64,000 bases of DNA from RGIG1681 sp045594425 (GTDB lineage Bacteria; Bacillota; Clostridia; Christensenellales; UBA1242), in the NCBI GenBank assembly GCA_045594425.1, contig JAZNYK010000016.1, positions 114,306-178,305 on the forward strand, written 5' to 3'. The notes under the pieces are model-generated. The model made no database searches, was not told where the DNA came from, and was given only the letters and a program-made list of their open reading frames with translations. How positions within the stretch are numbered: position 1 is the stretch's first letter; the number at the start of each line of letters is the position of its first letter. Shown here piece after piece: positions 50,197 to 58,430 of the stretch. The position numbers were made by a program, and so were the translations under genes.

Positions 50197-50799
50197 CTAT
50201 ACAAATTCTCTTTCTTGAGTTACATCAACTCTTGTAAATAAAGCAATTTCCCTCACAACTTCAGGTCCCAAAGAATACCCTTGTTTTTTGTTAGATAAAA
50301 AGTGTTCAATTGAAACCTTTCTGTTGTATGCAAACGGATTGTTATCCACCACTTGAATTATTTTTGAATCTCTATAATCCCATTTAGATTCAAAATATGG
50401 GTCGAACATATAAACAAACTCATCATCAACAGCAACAACCATAACATAATGCTTTTCGCCATCACGATAAGTTTTTACATTAACACAACCGCCATTTTTC
50501 AAGCAATCAGCAAGTGCATAAACTGAAGCATCTTCGCCTTTTAAATAAACACACTTTAACGGAATATTTTTTTGTAAAGCAAACTCGTCCATCCATCTTG
50601 CCACACTAAACACAACATTTCTTGATGAATTTACATCAAGTTTTCCCTTTTTGTCGTATGTGTCAAGACTGTAAATAGACACAACTCTAACCAATTCTGA
50701 AGGCATTTCTTCACGCTCAAATAAATAAGACAAACAGTTAAGCAAACTAACTGCGCCATTATCATATTCAGTGATTTGGTATCTCAAAGGACTTTTCAT
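50197..50799 (-). CDS. Peptidase C39-like protein without the catalytic cysteine
   Basis: A 200-residue cytosolic protein with the C39/papain-like layout found in clostridial proteins that begin LRYQxTEYDCGPT. Here that site reads LRYQITEYDNGAVSLLNCLS: the catalytic cysteine is asparagine and the following GP is GA. The histidine region KHYVMVVAVDDEFVYMFDPY, with H...DP, is kept. So the protein is probably an inactive relative, perhaps binding peptides or acting as a regulator. The ATG at 50799 is chosen because GGAGGG lies eight bases upstream. It is flanked by tRNA-Lys and degV. Confidence 0.7.
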   Translation of the reverse strand: MKSPLRYQITEYDNGAVSLLNCLSYLFEREEMPSELVRVVSIYSLDTYDKKGKLDVNSSRNVVFSVARWMDEFALQKNIPLKCVYLKGEDASVYALADCLKNGGCVNVKTYRDGEKHYVMVVAVDDEFVYMFDPYFESKWDYRDSKIIQVVDNNPFAYNRKVSIEHFLSNKKQGYSLGPEVVREIALFTRVDVTQEREFV

Positions 50800-50897
50800 A
50801 GACACATCCCTCCAAATTAGTTCTATTTATATTATAAAACAAGCAGAAAAAAAAGAAAACAAAATTAAAGCAATTTAATTTCATCTTCTTTTATTTA

Positions 50898-51761
50898 TTA
50901 TCTAACAAAAATTGCAAGTGTTTTTGGACCACAACAGCAAGCCATTGTTTTATCAATATAACCCACCTTAATATTTTTGATATGTGTGTTTTCAATGATA
51001 CATTGTTTCAAACTTTCAGCATCTTCATCAAGCCCACAACTTCCAATATAAACCTTTTCACAAGGTCTGGTTTTTATCAAATCAATAAACTTTTTTCTCA
51101 AGGTTTTATAAGCCAAATTTTTTCCTAAACATTTGTCACTAACATGAAGTTTTGAATCTTTTGGACTAACGTGAATAATTGGAACAATTTTCAACAATTT
51201 TCCTAGACCAGCCTCAAATGAACTTAATCGTCCACATTTATGCAAGAAATTTAAATCACGACAAATAAATGTTGATTCAACCTTGGTTGCGTAGTCTTTT
51301 AAAATAAATTCAATTTCATCCAAATTTTTTCCTTCTGCAATCAATTGTTCAGCATCATCAATCAAAATTTGAATACCAAGGCTACCCGTCCTACTATCAA
51401 CTGTTTTAACAACATTCTTGCCAAATTTTTCATTTACATTAGTTGCGGCAACAACTGCATTGCTATAGGTTGAACTCAATTGTGCATTAAGACCAATATA
51501 CACAACGTGATAACCATCGTTTGCCAATTTTTCAAAACACTCTTCAAATGAATTAACATTAACACATCCAGTTGAACAAGTTTTTATTTCGTCTAATTTT
51601 TTATAAAAATCTAAAATTGAAATTTCTGGCTCATCAAAAGCAGTATGCAAAACATCATCAAGCATATATGTTGTTTCAACACAAATAATATTTCTTTTTT
51701 CACATTCTTCTTTTGTTAAACTTGAACAACTATCAACAACGATTTTAATTTTTTGTTTCAT
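50898..51761 (-). CDS. DegV family fatty-acid-binding protein
   Basis: A 287-residue DegV (FakB-type) protein that binds a fatty acid and presents it to the FakA kinase. It has the KIVVDSCSSLTKEECEKRNI start, CSTGCVNVNSFEECFEKL with the T/S-rich lipid pocket, YIGLNAQLSSTYSNAVVAAT, VDSRTGSLGIQILIDDAE, and LNFLHKCGRLSSFEAGLG near the middle. The ATG at 51761 follows AGAGG. Its promoter is TTGTTA-16-TATACT at 51790-51817, immediately beside the ATTCGC repeats shared with the divergent XRE gene. Confidence 0.9.
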   Translation of the reverse strand: MKQKIKIVVDSCSSLTKEECEKRNIICVETTYMLDDVLHTAFDEPEISILDFYKKLDEIKTCSTGCVNVNSFEECFEKLANDGYHVVYIGLNAQLSSTYSNAVVAATNVNEKFGKNVVKTVDSRTGSLGIQILIDDAEQLIAEGKNLDEIEFILKDYATKVESTFICRDLNFLHKCGRLSSFEAGLGKLLKIVPIIHVSPKDSKLHVSDKCLGKNLAYKTLRKKFIDLIKTRPCEKVYIGSCGLDEDAESLKQCIIENTHIKNIKVGYIDKTMACCCGPKTLAIFVR

Positions 51762-51789
51762 AAAAAACCTCTTTTTAAATTTCAATACA

Positions 51790-51817
51790 AGTATATAAAA
51801 CAATATGTAAATAACAA
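51790..51817 (-). promoter_or_regulatory. degV promoter
   Basis: TTGTTA (51812-51817), a 16-base spacer and TATACT (51790-51795) on the minus strand. Confidence 0.5.
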
Positions 51818-51825
51818 AACAAATA

Positions 51826-51897
51826 ATTCGCTTTTAAGTCTACACTTTTAAACAAACATTCGCTTATAAAGTCCACACATTCTCTTTTTGAGCGAAT
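51826..51897. promoter_or_regulatory. Cluster of three ATTCGC repeats in the degV/xre intergenic region
   Basis: ATTCGCTTTTAAGTCTACAC (51826-51845) and a near copy at 51858-51878 (ATTCGCTTATAAAGTC then CACAC) are direct repeats 32 bases apart. A third ATTCGCTC lies inverted at 51890-51897. Three helical turns between direct copies suits cooperative binding of a regulator, probably the XRE protein encoded next door. Confidence 0.55.
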
Positions 51898-51933
51898 TTT
51901 ATAAAAAGCCTTTATTTTTCTATACTTATATGC

Positions 51934-51939
51934 TAAAAT
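51934..51939 (+). promoter_or_regulatory. Extended -10 promoter of the XRE gene
   Basis: TGCTAAAAT with TAAAAT at 51934-51939 on the plus strand; the -35 region (TTTATT, 51911-51916) is weak, as expected for a regulated or extended -10 promoter. Confidence 0.5.
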
Positions 51940-51964
51940 AAACTAGAAAATAGGAGTTTTTAAT

Positions 51965-52654
51965 ATGAAAGAACAAAAAAATGAACTAATGGCTTCAGAA
52001 AACAGTCAACTTACAGATAAAAAGATTATCGCACAAAATATTTCATTTTTTAGAAAAAAACTAAATCTCTCACAAGTAGAACTTGCGGCAAGACTTCAAT
52101 ATTCAAACAAAAATATATCTAAATGGGAACGTGCCGAAACAACACCAGACATTTTCACGCTAAAAAAACTAGCAGCAATTTTTGGAACAACCGTCGACAC
52201 AATCATAAATCCAATTACCGATGACAACAAAAAAGCAATAAAAACAAAATCAGTAATTCCATTTAAGTGGAAGATTTATATGATTGCGCTTATATGCTCT
52301 ATTATGTTCTTAATCTCATGTATTGCATTTTTTATCTTAAGTTCAATGGCAACTTCTCCATTTACACCTTCGCTTGTTTTCTTATATGTTTTACCAATAA
52401 TTGATATATGCATATTTATTTTTATATGTTGCGTGAAACGAAAAGTGGACATAACAACACTTTCAATATTTGGCTGGCTTTGTGCAATCTGTGTTCACCT
52501 ATCACTTTTAAACTATCCAAAAATCTATTATATTTATGTTATAGCCCTAGGCTTCCAAGTTCTTGTTCCATTTTTTGCAAACGCTGTCAATTCTGGCAAA
52601 ATTATAAAACTAAACAAAATCATCATCAAAAAAATCAAAAACAAAGAAGAATAA
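51965..52654 (+). CDS. XRE-family regulator with a four-helix membrane domain
   Basis: A 229-residue protein. Residues 17-80 form a Cro/CI-type helix-turn-helix: NISFFRKKLNLSQVELAARL, then QYSNKNISKWERAETTPDIF. A linker leads to four hydrophobic segments (about 100-125, 130-155, 160-180, 185-205) and a Lys-rich end. Membrane-tethered XRE proteins of this kind are common in Firmicutes and may sense envelope or membrane signals. AGGAG lies in front of the ATG. The repeats upstream are candidate binding sites. The gene is convergent with the P-loop gene across a shared terminator. Confidence 0.85.
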   Translation: MKEQKNELMASENSQLTDKKIIAQNISFFRKKLNLSQVELAARLQYSNKNISKWERAETTPDIFTLKKLAAIFGTTVDTIINPITDDNKKAIKTKSVIPFKWKIYMIALICSIMFLISCIAFFILSSMATSPFTPSLVFLYVLPIIDICIFIFICCVKRKVDITTLSIFGWLCAICVHLSLLNYPKIYYIYVIALGFQVLVPFFANAVNSGKIIKLNKIIIKKIKNKEE

Positions 52655-52661
52655 CATAAAC

Positions 52662-52691
52662 AAAAAAAGAGCAATCACTTGCTCTTTTTTT
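52662..52691. terminator. Bidirectional terminator between xre and the P-loop gene
   Basis: AAAAAAAGAGCAA (52662-52674), loop TCAC, TTGCTCTTTTTTT (52679-52691); a perfect stem with A and T flanks. Confidence 0.9.
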
Positions 52692-53199
52692 ATTTTAAAA
52701 ATTTATTTTTTATCAAAGCGTCTTCTAAAAATTCACCATCATCAATTATTATTTGATTATATTTCTCTTTCGAAAACTCTTCAATAAAAACAGTAAAATT
52801 ATCCCTAACTTGTCTAATAAATTCTTCAGTATTCCCTCTATCTTTAAGTCTTTGTTCAATATATTTCCAACCAGTTAATTTTGGTCTTGCAACATAATAC
52901 TCAATTTTATTTTCCTCAAAATACTCAAATATTAATTCATTTTTTAATCTTGCATGACTTAACTGAATCAACACTATGTCATAATTATCTTTTTGCTTTA
53001 AAATTTCATCAATATAATTTTGAGGCCACAATGGATTAAGCACTCTATTCTTATTTCCTTTTCGTTCTTCTTCAGTTAAATGAGCAACACCATCTTCAAG
53101 CCACTTGTAGTATGTAGATTCCAAATCTAAAACGTTATTATATTTTTTTCCAACATAACTTTTTCCAACACCGGCAAAAGCCGCTATGATTTTACCCAT
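52690..53199 (-). CDS. P-loop NTPase, possible nucleotide kinase (phage-like)
   Basis: A 169-residue protein starting MGKIIAAFAGVGKSYVGKKY, a Walker A (AGVGKSY) near the N-terminus. IVLIQLSHARLKNELIFEYF fits a Walker B-like strand, and VARPKLTGWKYIEQRLKDRG supplies basic residues. The fold and size resemble small kinase-like proteins of phages and their bacterial relatives. AGGAGATATTTT precedes the ATG. It stands alone, with no phage genes around it. The substrate is unknown. Confidence 0.65.
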   Translation of the reverse strand: MGKIIAAFAGVGKSYVGKKYNNVLDLESTYYKWLEDGVAHLTEEERKGNKNRVLNPLWPQNYIDEILKQKDNYDIVLIQLSHARLKNELIFEYFEENKIEYYVARPKLTGWKYIEQRLKDRGNTEEFIRQVRDNFTVFIEEFSKEKYNQIIIDDGEFLEDALIKNKFLK

Positions 53200-53284
53200 A
53201 AAATATCTCCTATAATTAAATATAATTTAACATTTTATAGATATAAACACAATCATTTGCAAACACATTCCAAAATTAAACAAT

Positions 53285-54091
53285 CTAATTTTCAATTTTA
53301 TTTTGATTTTTATTTTCTAATTCAACCTCTTTTTTAGACCCCAAAACAACACCACGAAGAATAGCATATTCATCTGTCGAAATCATTTTGCTCGATTTTA
53401 AATGTTTAAGTTTCAATAAACAATATTCAAGTTTATCTATACTCTCAAACATAACATTATTTCCAATAGTCAAATAATTATTTTTATTTTCAGTATCGGT
53501 TTTTTTCTGCTCGTCATGCAACTGCTGATAATTTTGTTTAACCTTTTTTAATTTCACAATCAACAAAACTATTGATATAACAGCAAATAAGCATACAAAA
53601 CCATCAATAAAATATAATACCCATGAATAATTTAACCTTGGCAACGTTCGTGCATTAATAAACAAACCAACAACACCAACAATAAAAGATAACACATCAA
53701 TTAAAAAAGCAAAAACTATTACAGATTTTTTTGATTTGTTTTTCTTTTCAACAACTTGTTCAAGTGTTGAATTTTTAACAATATTAAATTGTTTAAAAAA
53801 CACAATCTGTTTTATCATTGAAACAAAATCAAATAACGCAAGAACAATTAGCACAAGCGACAACACAATAATACCAGTCATAGATATTTTGTTTCCAGCA
53901 CCAACATCACTAACATAACCAACATTTTGAGCCGTTCCATTTAAACCACCTGCAACATTTGAAAATGTTGAACTCATATAATTCAAACCAAACGAAACAT
54001 AAATTCCATAAGCCCCACCTCCCGCTAAAATCAAAAACAACGCAATAGAGGTTAGTATATAAAACACAGAAATTTTATTTGATTTTTTCAT
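53285..54091 (-). CDS. Polytopic membrane protein with cytosolic C-terminal helix domain (hypothetical)
   Basis: A 268-residue protein with four predicted membrane helices (about residues 8-30, 68-92, 120-140, 155-180). An extracellular loop between helices 1 and 2 is Gly/Asn/Ser-rich. The cytosolic C-terminus (about 185-268) resembles a SHOCT-like short helical motif, LEYCLLKLKHLKSSKMISTD then EYAILRGVVLG; SHOCT domains often end such proteins. The ATG at 54091 is preferred (GGTG upstream); the longer frame has 12 more codons. The function is unknown. Confidence 0.65.
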   Translation of the reverse strand: MKKSNKISVFYILTSIALFLILAGGGAYGIYVSFGLNYMSSTFSNVAGGLNGTAQNVGYVSDVGAGNKISMTGIIVLSLVLIVLALFDFVSMIKQIVFFKQFNIVKNSTLEQVVEKKNKSKKSVIVFAFLIDVLSFIVGVVGLFINARTLPRLNYSWVLYFIDGFVCLFAVISIVLLIVKLKKVKQNYQQLHDEQKKTDTENKNNYLTIGNNVMFESIDKLEYCLLKLKHLKSSKMISTDEYAILRGVVLGSKKEVELENKNQNKIEN

Positions 54092-54151
54092 AGCACACCA
54101 TACGATTATCATGTGAAAAAAGTGCATTTTTATGCAAAATAAAAAGAAAAA

Positions 54152-54180
54152 TAGCGGTTTTTGTTGCTACTTTTCTCTTT
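54152..54180 (-). terminator. Probable terminator after the UDG-like gene
   Basis: AGTAGC...GCTATTTTTCTTTTT on the minus strand, an imperfect stem with a ten-base loop just past the stop codon. Confidence 0.5.
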
Positions 54181-54185
54181 TTACA

Positions 54186-54827
54186 TCAATTATTACCTAA
54201 AATAAACTTTATATCTTCGATGGATTTGTCTTGATTAAATCGTCCATTTCCAACAGGATAAAACACTGAATACACATCAAAATTTTTATCTTCTATTTGA
54301 AGAGTAAATTTCTTTTTTCTAATTTCTGAAACCTTTATTTGTTCGCCTAAAACAATTGACGATACCTGATTTCCAAACAATATAATTTTACTCGGGTTTA
54401 ATATTTTTATTTCATCTAATAGCAAATCTTTATAAACTTCAAACAAACCATCTGGTAACGGTCTTGCGTCATCTTGAGAACATTTTGCAAGGTTTGTTAT
54501 CCAAAGTTCCCGATTCTTCACTTCATCATAAACCCGCTCACAAAATAACTCATCCCATTCTTTTGGTTTTTTGTTTTGAATTTCTTTGTTGAGAATTGGG
54601 TCAAACAAACCACACTTTTCGAAAAAACTCCAAATTTGCTTTGTTCCAAGCCACTGGGCTTTCAAACCCTTCCAATTTTTATCTGTTGCAATGTTTCGTT
54701 TTGTTGGATTCATAAACACAAAAACAACCTTAGGTTCATCTTGCTTTCCTGCACCATACACACTGTCTAACTCTTTCGAACCGTAAACCATTTGCAACTC
54801 GTCAAATTTCTTTTGTAAATTTCTCAC
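54186..54827 (-). CDS. Uracil-DNA glycosylase superfamily protein
   Basis: A 213-residue member of the UDG fold. Motif A is KVVFVFMNPTKRNIATDKNW in place of the usual GxxPGxxE. ELWITNLAKCSQDDARPLPD is the strand with the conserved asparagine. NPSKIILFGNQVSSIVLG and the C-terminal FYPVGNGRFNQDKSIEDI (usual HPSP/HPGN site) follow. No four-cysteine iron-sulfur set is visible, unlike family 4. It may excise deaminated bases; the exact substrate cannot be read from the sequence. It is the last gene of the Nudix-DHH-MazG-PnuC-UDG run, 25 bases after pnuC. Confidence 0.75.
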   Translation of the reverse strand: MRNLQKKFDELQMVYGSKELDSVYGAGKQDEPKVVFVFMNPTKRNIATDKNWKGLKAQWLGTKQIWSFFEKCGLFDPILNKEIQNKKPKEWDELFCERVYDEVKNRELWITNLAKCSQDDARPLPDGLFEVYKDLLLDEIKILNPSKIILFGNQVSSIVLGEQIKVSEIRKKKFTLQIEDKNFDVYSVFYPVGNGRFNQDKSIEDIKFILGNN

Positions 54828-54852
54828 CCTTCACCTACACACCCTAAATCTA

Positions 54853-55539
54853 TTAAACATTTTCTAAAACAATATCTACTTTTTCTTGTTCGCTTCTAAT
54901 TTTTGTAAATGCCTTTACCCCAAAAAAATCTAGAATTAAATATACAACACAAATAATTAACATCATAATTGAATTTGGTGCACCATTAATAATCATTATT
55001 ATCCATGTTATTGATTCAATAACATTGCAAAGCATCCAAAAATACCAACCTTCTTTATATCTTTTTGCAATCAATATAACACCTGCAATATTAAGTCCAT
55101 TTGTTAAAGAATCTAAAAATGATAAGTTTTGTGACGGTATAAGTGAAAGCAAACCCGCAAGCACCAATGTAAACACTAAAAGCAAACTAGTTACAATAAA
55201 AGAAGCCTTAACTGTAAACTTATTCATTTTTACAACACCATCTTGTTGATTATTCTTCCAAGAAAATATACTATATATCCCCATCGGAATATAAACCAAA
55301 ACAGTAAAAATCACCGTTCCATACAATCCATTAAAAACATATATCGCAATACTAGCAAACGTTTCAAACAACGCAAGCAATTCCGCAAGCCAAGAACCTT
55401 TCATCATTAACGTAACTTGAACCATCCCAAAACATAAAGTTATTGAACCTAAATAATACTTATCTTTAGACACCCATCCCAAAAGAAACACAGAAAGAAC
55501 AGTTATCACACCGATAATTATTTTCTTTTTCAAACTCAT
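54853..55539 (-). CDS. pnuC: PnuC-type nicotinamide riboside transporter
   Basis: A 228-residue membrane protein with seven helices. The family core is LTNGLNIAGVILIAKRYKEG followed by WYFWMLCNVIESITWIIMII, and an earlier half with FETFASIAIYVFNGLYGTVI and IPMGIYSIFSWKNNQ. PnuC imports nicotinamide riboside for NAD synthesis (other members take thiamine or riboflavin). No NAD riboswitch is seen upstream; it is inside an operon, three bases after the MazG gene. It implies NAD-precursor salvage. A second, more diverged PnuC-like protein lies at 42057-42866. Confidence 0.85.
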   Translation of the reverse strand: MSLKKKIIIGVITVLSVFLLGWVSKDKYYLGSITLCFGMVQVTLMMKGSWLAELLALFETFASIAIYVFNGLYGTVIFTVLVYIPMGIYSIFSWKNNQQDGVVKMNKFTVKASFIVTSLLLVFTLVLAGLLSLIPSQNLSFLDSLTNGLNIAGVILIAKRYKEGWYFWMLCNVIESITWIIMIINGAPNSIMMLIICVVYLILDFFGVKAFTKIRSEQEKVDIVLENV

Positions 55540-55542
55540 AAA

Positions 55543-55854
55543 CTAATTCCCACTACCCATATTGTTTTTTGAATCAATACGGTTTTGATATTTTTCCAAC
55601 ACCTTTTTCAAACACATTTCAGCATCAATACCAGTTTCAACAGCAAGTGAAAGTAATGAATATAACACATCACCAAACTCCATTTCAAAGTCTTCGGTTA
55701 CAAAAAACTCTTCGGTTCCATATTTTGTAGCCTTTAGTATTTCCTTTGCAAGTTCACCAAGTTCACTTTGAACATCTAACATTCTAGCAGATTCTGGCAT
55801 CTTTTTTCTATGACACATTTTATTTTCATTAAAATCCTTTACTAAATTTTGCAT
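55543..55854 (-). CDS. MazG-like nucleotide pyrophosphohydrolase
   Basis: A 103-residue all-alpha NTP-PPase: MLDVQSELGELAKEILKATK carries the ExxxE metal site, and FEMEFGDVLYSLLSLAVETG carries the second (ExxD). This is the short, single-domain form, which hydrolyses non-canonical or excess dNTPs. Spacing: 12 bases after the DHH gene and three before pnuC. It is preceded by AAGGAGAAAGATT. Confidence 0.85.
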   Translation of the reverse strand: MQNLVKDFNENKMCHRKKMPESARMLDVQSELGELAKEILKATKYGTEEFFVTEDFEMEFGDVLYSLLSLAVETGIDAEMCLKKVLEKYQNRIDSKNNMGSGN

Positions 55855-55866
55855 AATCTTTCTCCT

Positions 55867-56796
55867 TTAGTTAAAATAAAATTTTATAGTCTCATCAGTT
55901 TTTGGACAACTGCTAGCATTTTTATGTCCCTTTCCTCCAAATCTGGTTGCAATTTCAGCAACGTCAACCATTGGATTAATCGAGCGGAACGAAATTGTGT
56001 TTTTATTTAAAATATCAAAAACCAAATAATCAATATTTAATTGTTCGTCTTTAACCACCATAGACAAATCATTTCTGCATCTATATTCAACACCATGAAC
56101 AACTCCAACAAATAAACCGTCCAACTTTTTGATTTTCATTGCTGAAATATATTTTTTACACATTTCTCTTATTTCAGTTTTATATGCAATTATCAATTTC
56201 GCTTCATCTGATGTAAATGAAAAATTCTCTAGTTTTATCAGTTTATTTGTCACGACATCAATATATTTTTCTCTACCCAAAATATTGAACAACAAATTCA
56301 ACTCATTTGCAGATTCATTATGATAAACATCCTTCCATTCCCAGGTATCATATTGTCTAGTTAACTCAACAAAATCATCAACCACACCAAAACTTTCAAT
56401 CAACTTGTTATCAAGCAAATATTCATAAAATAAACTTGTTCCACAACAAAGCCCTGATGCATCTGAACATCTTAATGTTAAAAATTCATAATCGTTTATA
56501 TTTTTTATCTGCAGTTTATGATGGTCAAATATTTTAATTTTAGATTTTAAAACTTCATCATTATTAACTAAAATTAAAGAAGACTCACTTAAACAAATAT
56601 CCGTGATAAAAATTTTACTATAATTGTAAATAGAACCATCATCAACATAATTCAAAAACAATTGGTCAACTTCAAATGTTTCGCAAAAAACAACTTCAAG
56701 ATTTTCAAATATCAAACTCGCAAGAATGGCAGAACCCATTCCATCAATATCAACTTTGTGAGTAAAAAGCAACACCTTGTTTTCTTCATTAACCAT
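55867..56796 (-). CDS. DHH family phosphoesterase
   Basis: A 309-residue DHH/DHHA1 hydrolase. The metal motifs are LLFTHKVDIDGMGSAILASL (D-x-D), FITDICLSES, KIFDHHKLQIKN (DHH) and the C-terminal glycine-rich RFGGKGHKNASSCP. Relatives degrade short oligonucleotides or cyclic dinucleotides (NrnA, GdpP). No membrane part or GGDEF domain is present, so it is cytosolic; an oligoribonuclease-type role is likely but not proven. The start overlaps the Nudix stop by eight bases. Confidence 0.87.
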   Translation of the reverse strand: MVNEENKVLLFTHKVDIDGMGSAILASLIFENLEVVFCETFEVDQLFLNYVDDGSIYNYSKIFITDICLSESSLILVNNDEVLKSKIKIFDHHKLQIKNINDYEFLTLRCSDASGLCCGTSLFYEYLLDNKLIESFGVVDDFVELTRQYDTWEWKDVYHNESANELNLLFNILGREKYIDVVTNKLIKLENFSFTSDEAKLIIAYKTEIREMCKKYISAMKIKKLDGLFVGVVHGVEYRCRNDLSMVVKDEQLNIDYLVFDILNKNTISFRSINPMVDVAEIATRFGGKGHKNASSCPKTDETIKFYFN

Positions 56797-57286
56797 TTTT
56801 ATCTTCCTCCAAAGTTATACAGTTAACCATTTTTACACTATAATTTAAAATATTAAAATCTTTATCAAAATTAAACTCTGCAATAATTTTTTCACCTGCC
56901 AAAACCTGAGGCAACCAATAAGGGTCATCACCAAACATTTTATCAAATGGCAATTCATTAACATCAAACCAACTCGGTTCCATTTCATCCGTAGTCATTA
57001 TTTCTCCAATATACCCAGACGCAACATATACAAACGTTTCAAAAACAACAGGCTCGCCATACATAAATTCATTATACACAATCTTTGCAACAAGTTCATA
57101 ATCAACAGGTTCGACACAAATTTCCTCTTTAGCCTCTCTAATCATTCCTTGTTCAACAGTTTCACCATAATCAACCTTTCCACCAATACCATTATAATTT
57201 CCCTTACCAAAACCACGAATCTTTTTTCCAAGTAAAACTTTTTCTTCTTTTAAGATATATAATAACGTTGCTTTAATTGTTTTCAT
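56789..57286 (-). CDS. Nudix hydrolase (8-oxo-dGTP diphosphatase-like)
   Basis: A 165-residue MutT-type protein. The Nudix box is GKVDYGETVEQGMIREAKEE (GxxxxxExxxxxxxREAxEE), preceded by FGKGNYNGIGG. WFDVNELPFDKMFGDDPYWL and the ending match the long MTH1/8-oxo-dGTP group. The ATG at 57286 follows AGGTG; a GTG three codons upstream lies in that site. It is the first gene of the run, and its role as a nucleotide sanitiser fits the MazG, DHH, UDG and PnuC neighbours. Confidence 0.87.
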   Translation of the reverse strand: MKTIKATLLYILKEEKVLLGKKIRGFGKGNYNGIGGKVDYGETVEQGMIREAKEEICVEPVDYELVAKIVYNEFMYGEPVVFETFVYVASGYIGEIMTTDEMEPSWFDVNELPFDKMFGDDPYWLPQVLAGEKIIAEFNFDKDFNILNYSVKMVNCITLEEDKNG

Positions 57287-57477
57287 ATTTTTCACCTAAA
57301 TTGTATTTTTTGAATAACTTTTTGTAAAATTTTGCATTTTTAATATAAAATGCAAAAAAACAAAATTACCATAATTTATATCAAAACCATTTTGTTAATC
57401 ATAAATGTTTTAATTAATTAAAAATGAATAATTATTATTACAATAAAATTTTATCATAAGTTAATAATAATTCAAAA
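57287..57477. other. AT-rich spacer upstream of the Nudix operon
   Basis: Roughly 190 bases with very low GC and no ORF. It must hold the Nudix-operon promoter, but A/T richness makes any -10/-35 call unsafe. An AATTAATTAA palindromic word occurs near 57412-57423. Confidence 0.4.
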
Positions 57478-57503
57478 TAAAAAAGCCAGCAATTGCCGAC
57501 TTA
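57478..57503 (-). terminator. Intrinsic terminator overlapping the esterase stop codon
   Basis: AAGTCGGC-AATT-GCTGGCTT on the minus strand (two G-U pairs), then TTTTTATTTTG. The stop codon forms the base of the stem. Confidence 0.7.
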
Positions 57504-58427
57504 ATTAACCGTGCGTAAAAACTCAATTCTTTGTTGCATGGCATCTTTAAAAACTCTACTGTTTTTCATCATATCATAACCATGAACAGTTCCTTTGGTA
57601 TCGTTCAATACACATTCAATTTTCATTGATTTTAATTTTTCATAAAACAAAACCCCTTCATCATGCAAACAATCAAACTCGGCAGTTTCAATATATGTTT
57701 TTGGGAAAACTGAATAATCTTCAATCTCTGCTGGCGAGGCATATTTTAACATATCACCAACATACTCACCTAGATACATTTGCCACATTTTTTTATTAAG
57801 CCTAGCATCCCACATTGGAGTATTTATAAAACACCTCATTGATTCAGTTTCCATTCTTTTATCCAATACAGGATACACCAAAAATTGTGCACATGGTTTT
57901 TGAAATTCACAATCATTTGCAAGCATTGTCACACCAGCCGCCAAACAACCCCCAGCACTATCACCACCAACAATAATTTTTGATTCTTCAATTCCTAAAG
58001 CCTCTGAATTTGAAACAACCCACTTATAAGCACTAAAGCAGTCCTGAAGTTGCACAGGAAATTTCTCATTTATAGCAACTCGATAATCAACATATATAGA
58101 AACCATATCAGCCATACTTGCATATTTTTTTACATTTCCATATTGAACAAATGCACCCTTAAACATAAACGCACCACCGTGAAAATAAACCAAACATGGT
58201 CGTTTTTTATTTTTTGTAACAATTGGTTTTACTATATATATTTTAATATCTTTGCCATCAAACGATTTTATGGTTTGTTTTTTTATTTCCAGCATTTTAT
58301 TTGAACGCATGCCTTTTGGCAAAACAGTTAAAATAAAATTACCTGTTTTACAAATAAATTTGTTTAGTGGAAATTTACATATTTTTAAAAAATTTAATCC
58401 TTTTGCAAGTCTTATTTTTTTAGCCAT
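57501..58427 (-). CDS. Alpha/beta hydrolase (HSL-type esterase)
   Basis: A 308-residue esterase of the hormone-sensitive-lipase group. The oxyanion-hole motif is VYFHGGAFMFKGAF (HGGA) near residue 80, the nucleophile elbow IIVGGDSAGGCLAAGVTML (GDSAGG) near 150, and the acid/histidine are in YIETAEFDCLHDEG and GTVHGYDMM. No signal peptide is seen; a basic N-terminus MAKKIRLAKGLNFLKICKFP may touch the membrane. It lies three bases after the YcxB-like gene. The substrate is unknown, probably short-chain esters. Confidence 0.88.
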   Translation of the reverse strand: MAKKIRLAKGLNFLKICKFPLNKFICKTGNFILTVLPKGMRSNKMLEIKKQTIKSFDGKDIKIYIVKPIVTKNKKRPCLVYFHGGAFMFKGAFVQYGNVKKYASMADMVSIYVDYRVAINEKFPVQLQDCFSAYKWVVSNSEALGIEESKIIVGGDSAGGCLAAGVTMLANDCEFQKPCAQFLVYPVLDKRMETESMRCFINTPMWDARLNKKMWQMYLGEYVGDMLKYASPAEIEDYSVFPKTYIETAEFDCLHDEGVLFYEKLKSMKIECVLNDTKGTVHGYDMMKNSRVFKDAMQQRIEFLRTVN

Positions 58428-58430
58428 AAA

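Noticed and set aside
51826..51897. CRISPR array from the ATTCGC repeats
   Set aside because: Only two direct copies and one inverted core, with a 12-base gap between direct copies; too few and too short, and no cas genes are present.
55540..55542. NAD-responsive riboswitch for pnuC
   Set aside because: pnuC starts three bases after the MazG gene inside an operon, with no room for a leader. The upstream spacer before the Nudix gene shows no stable fold.
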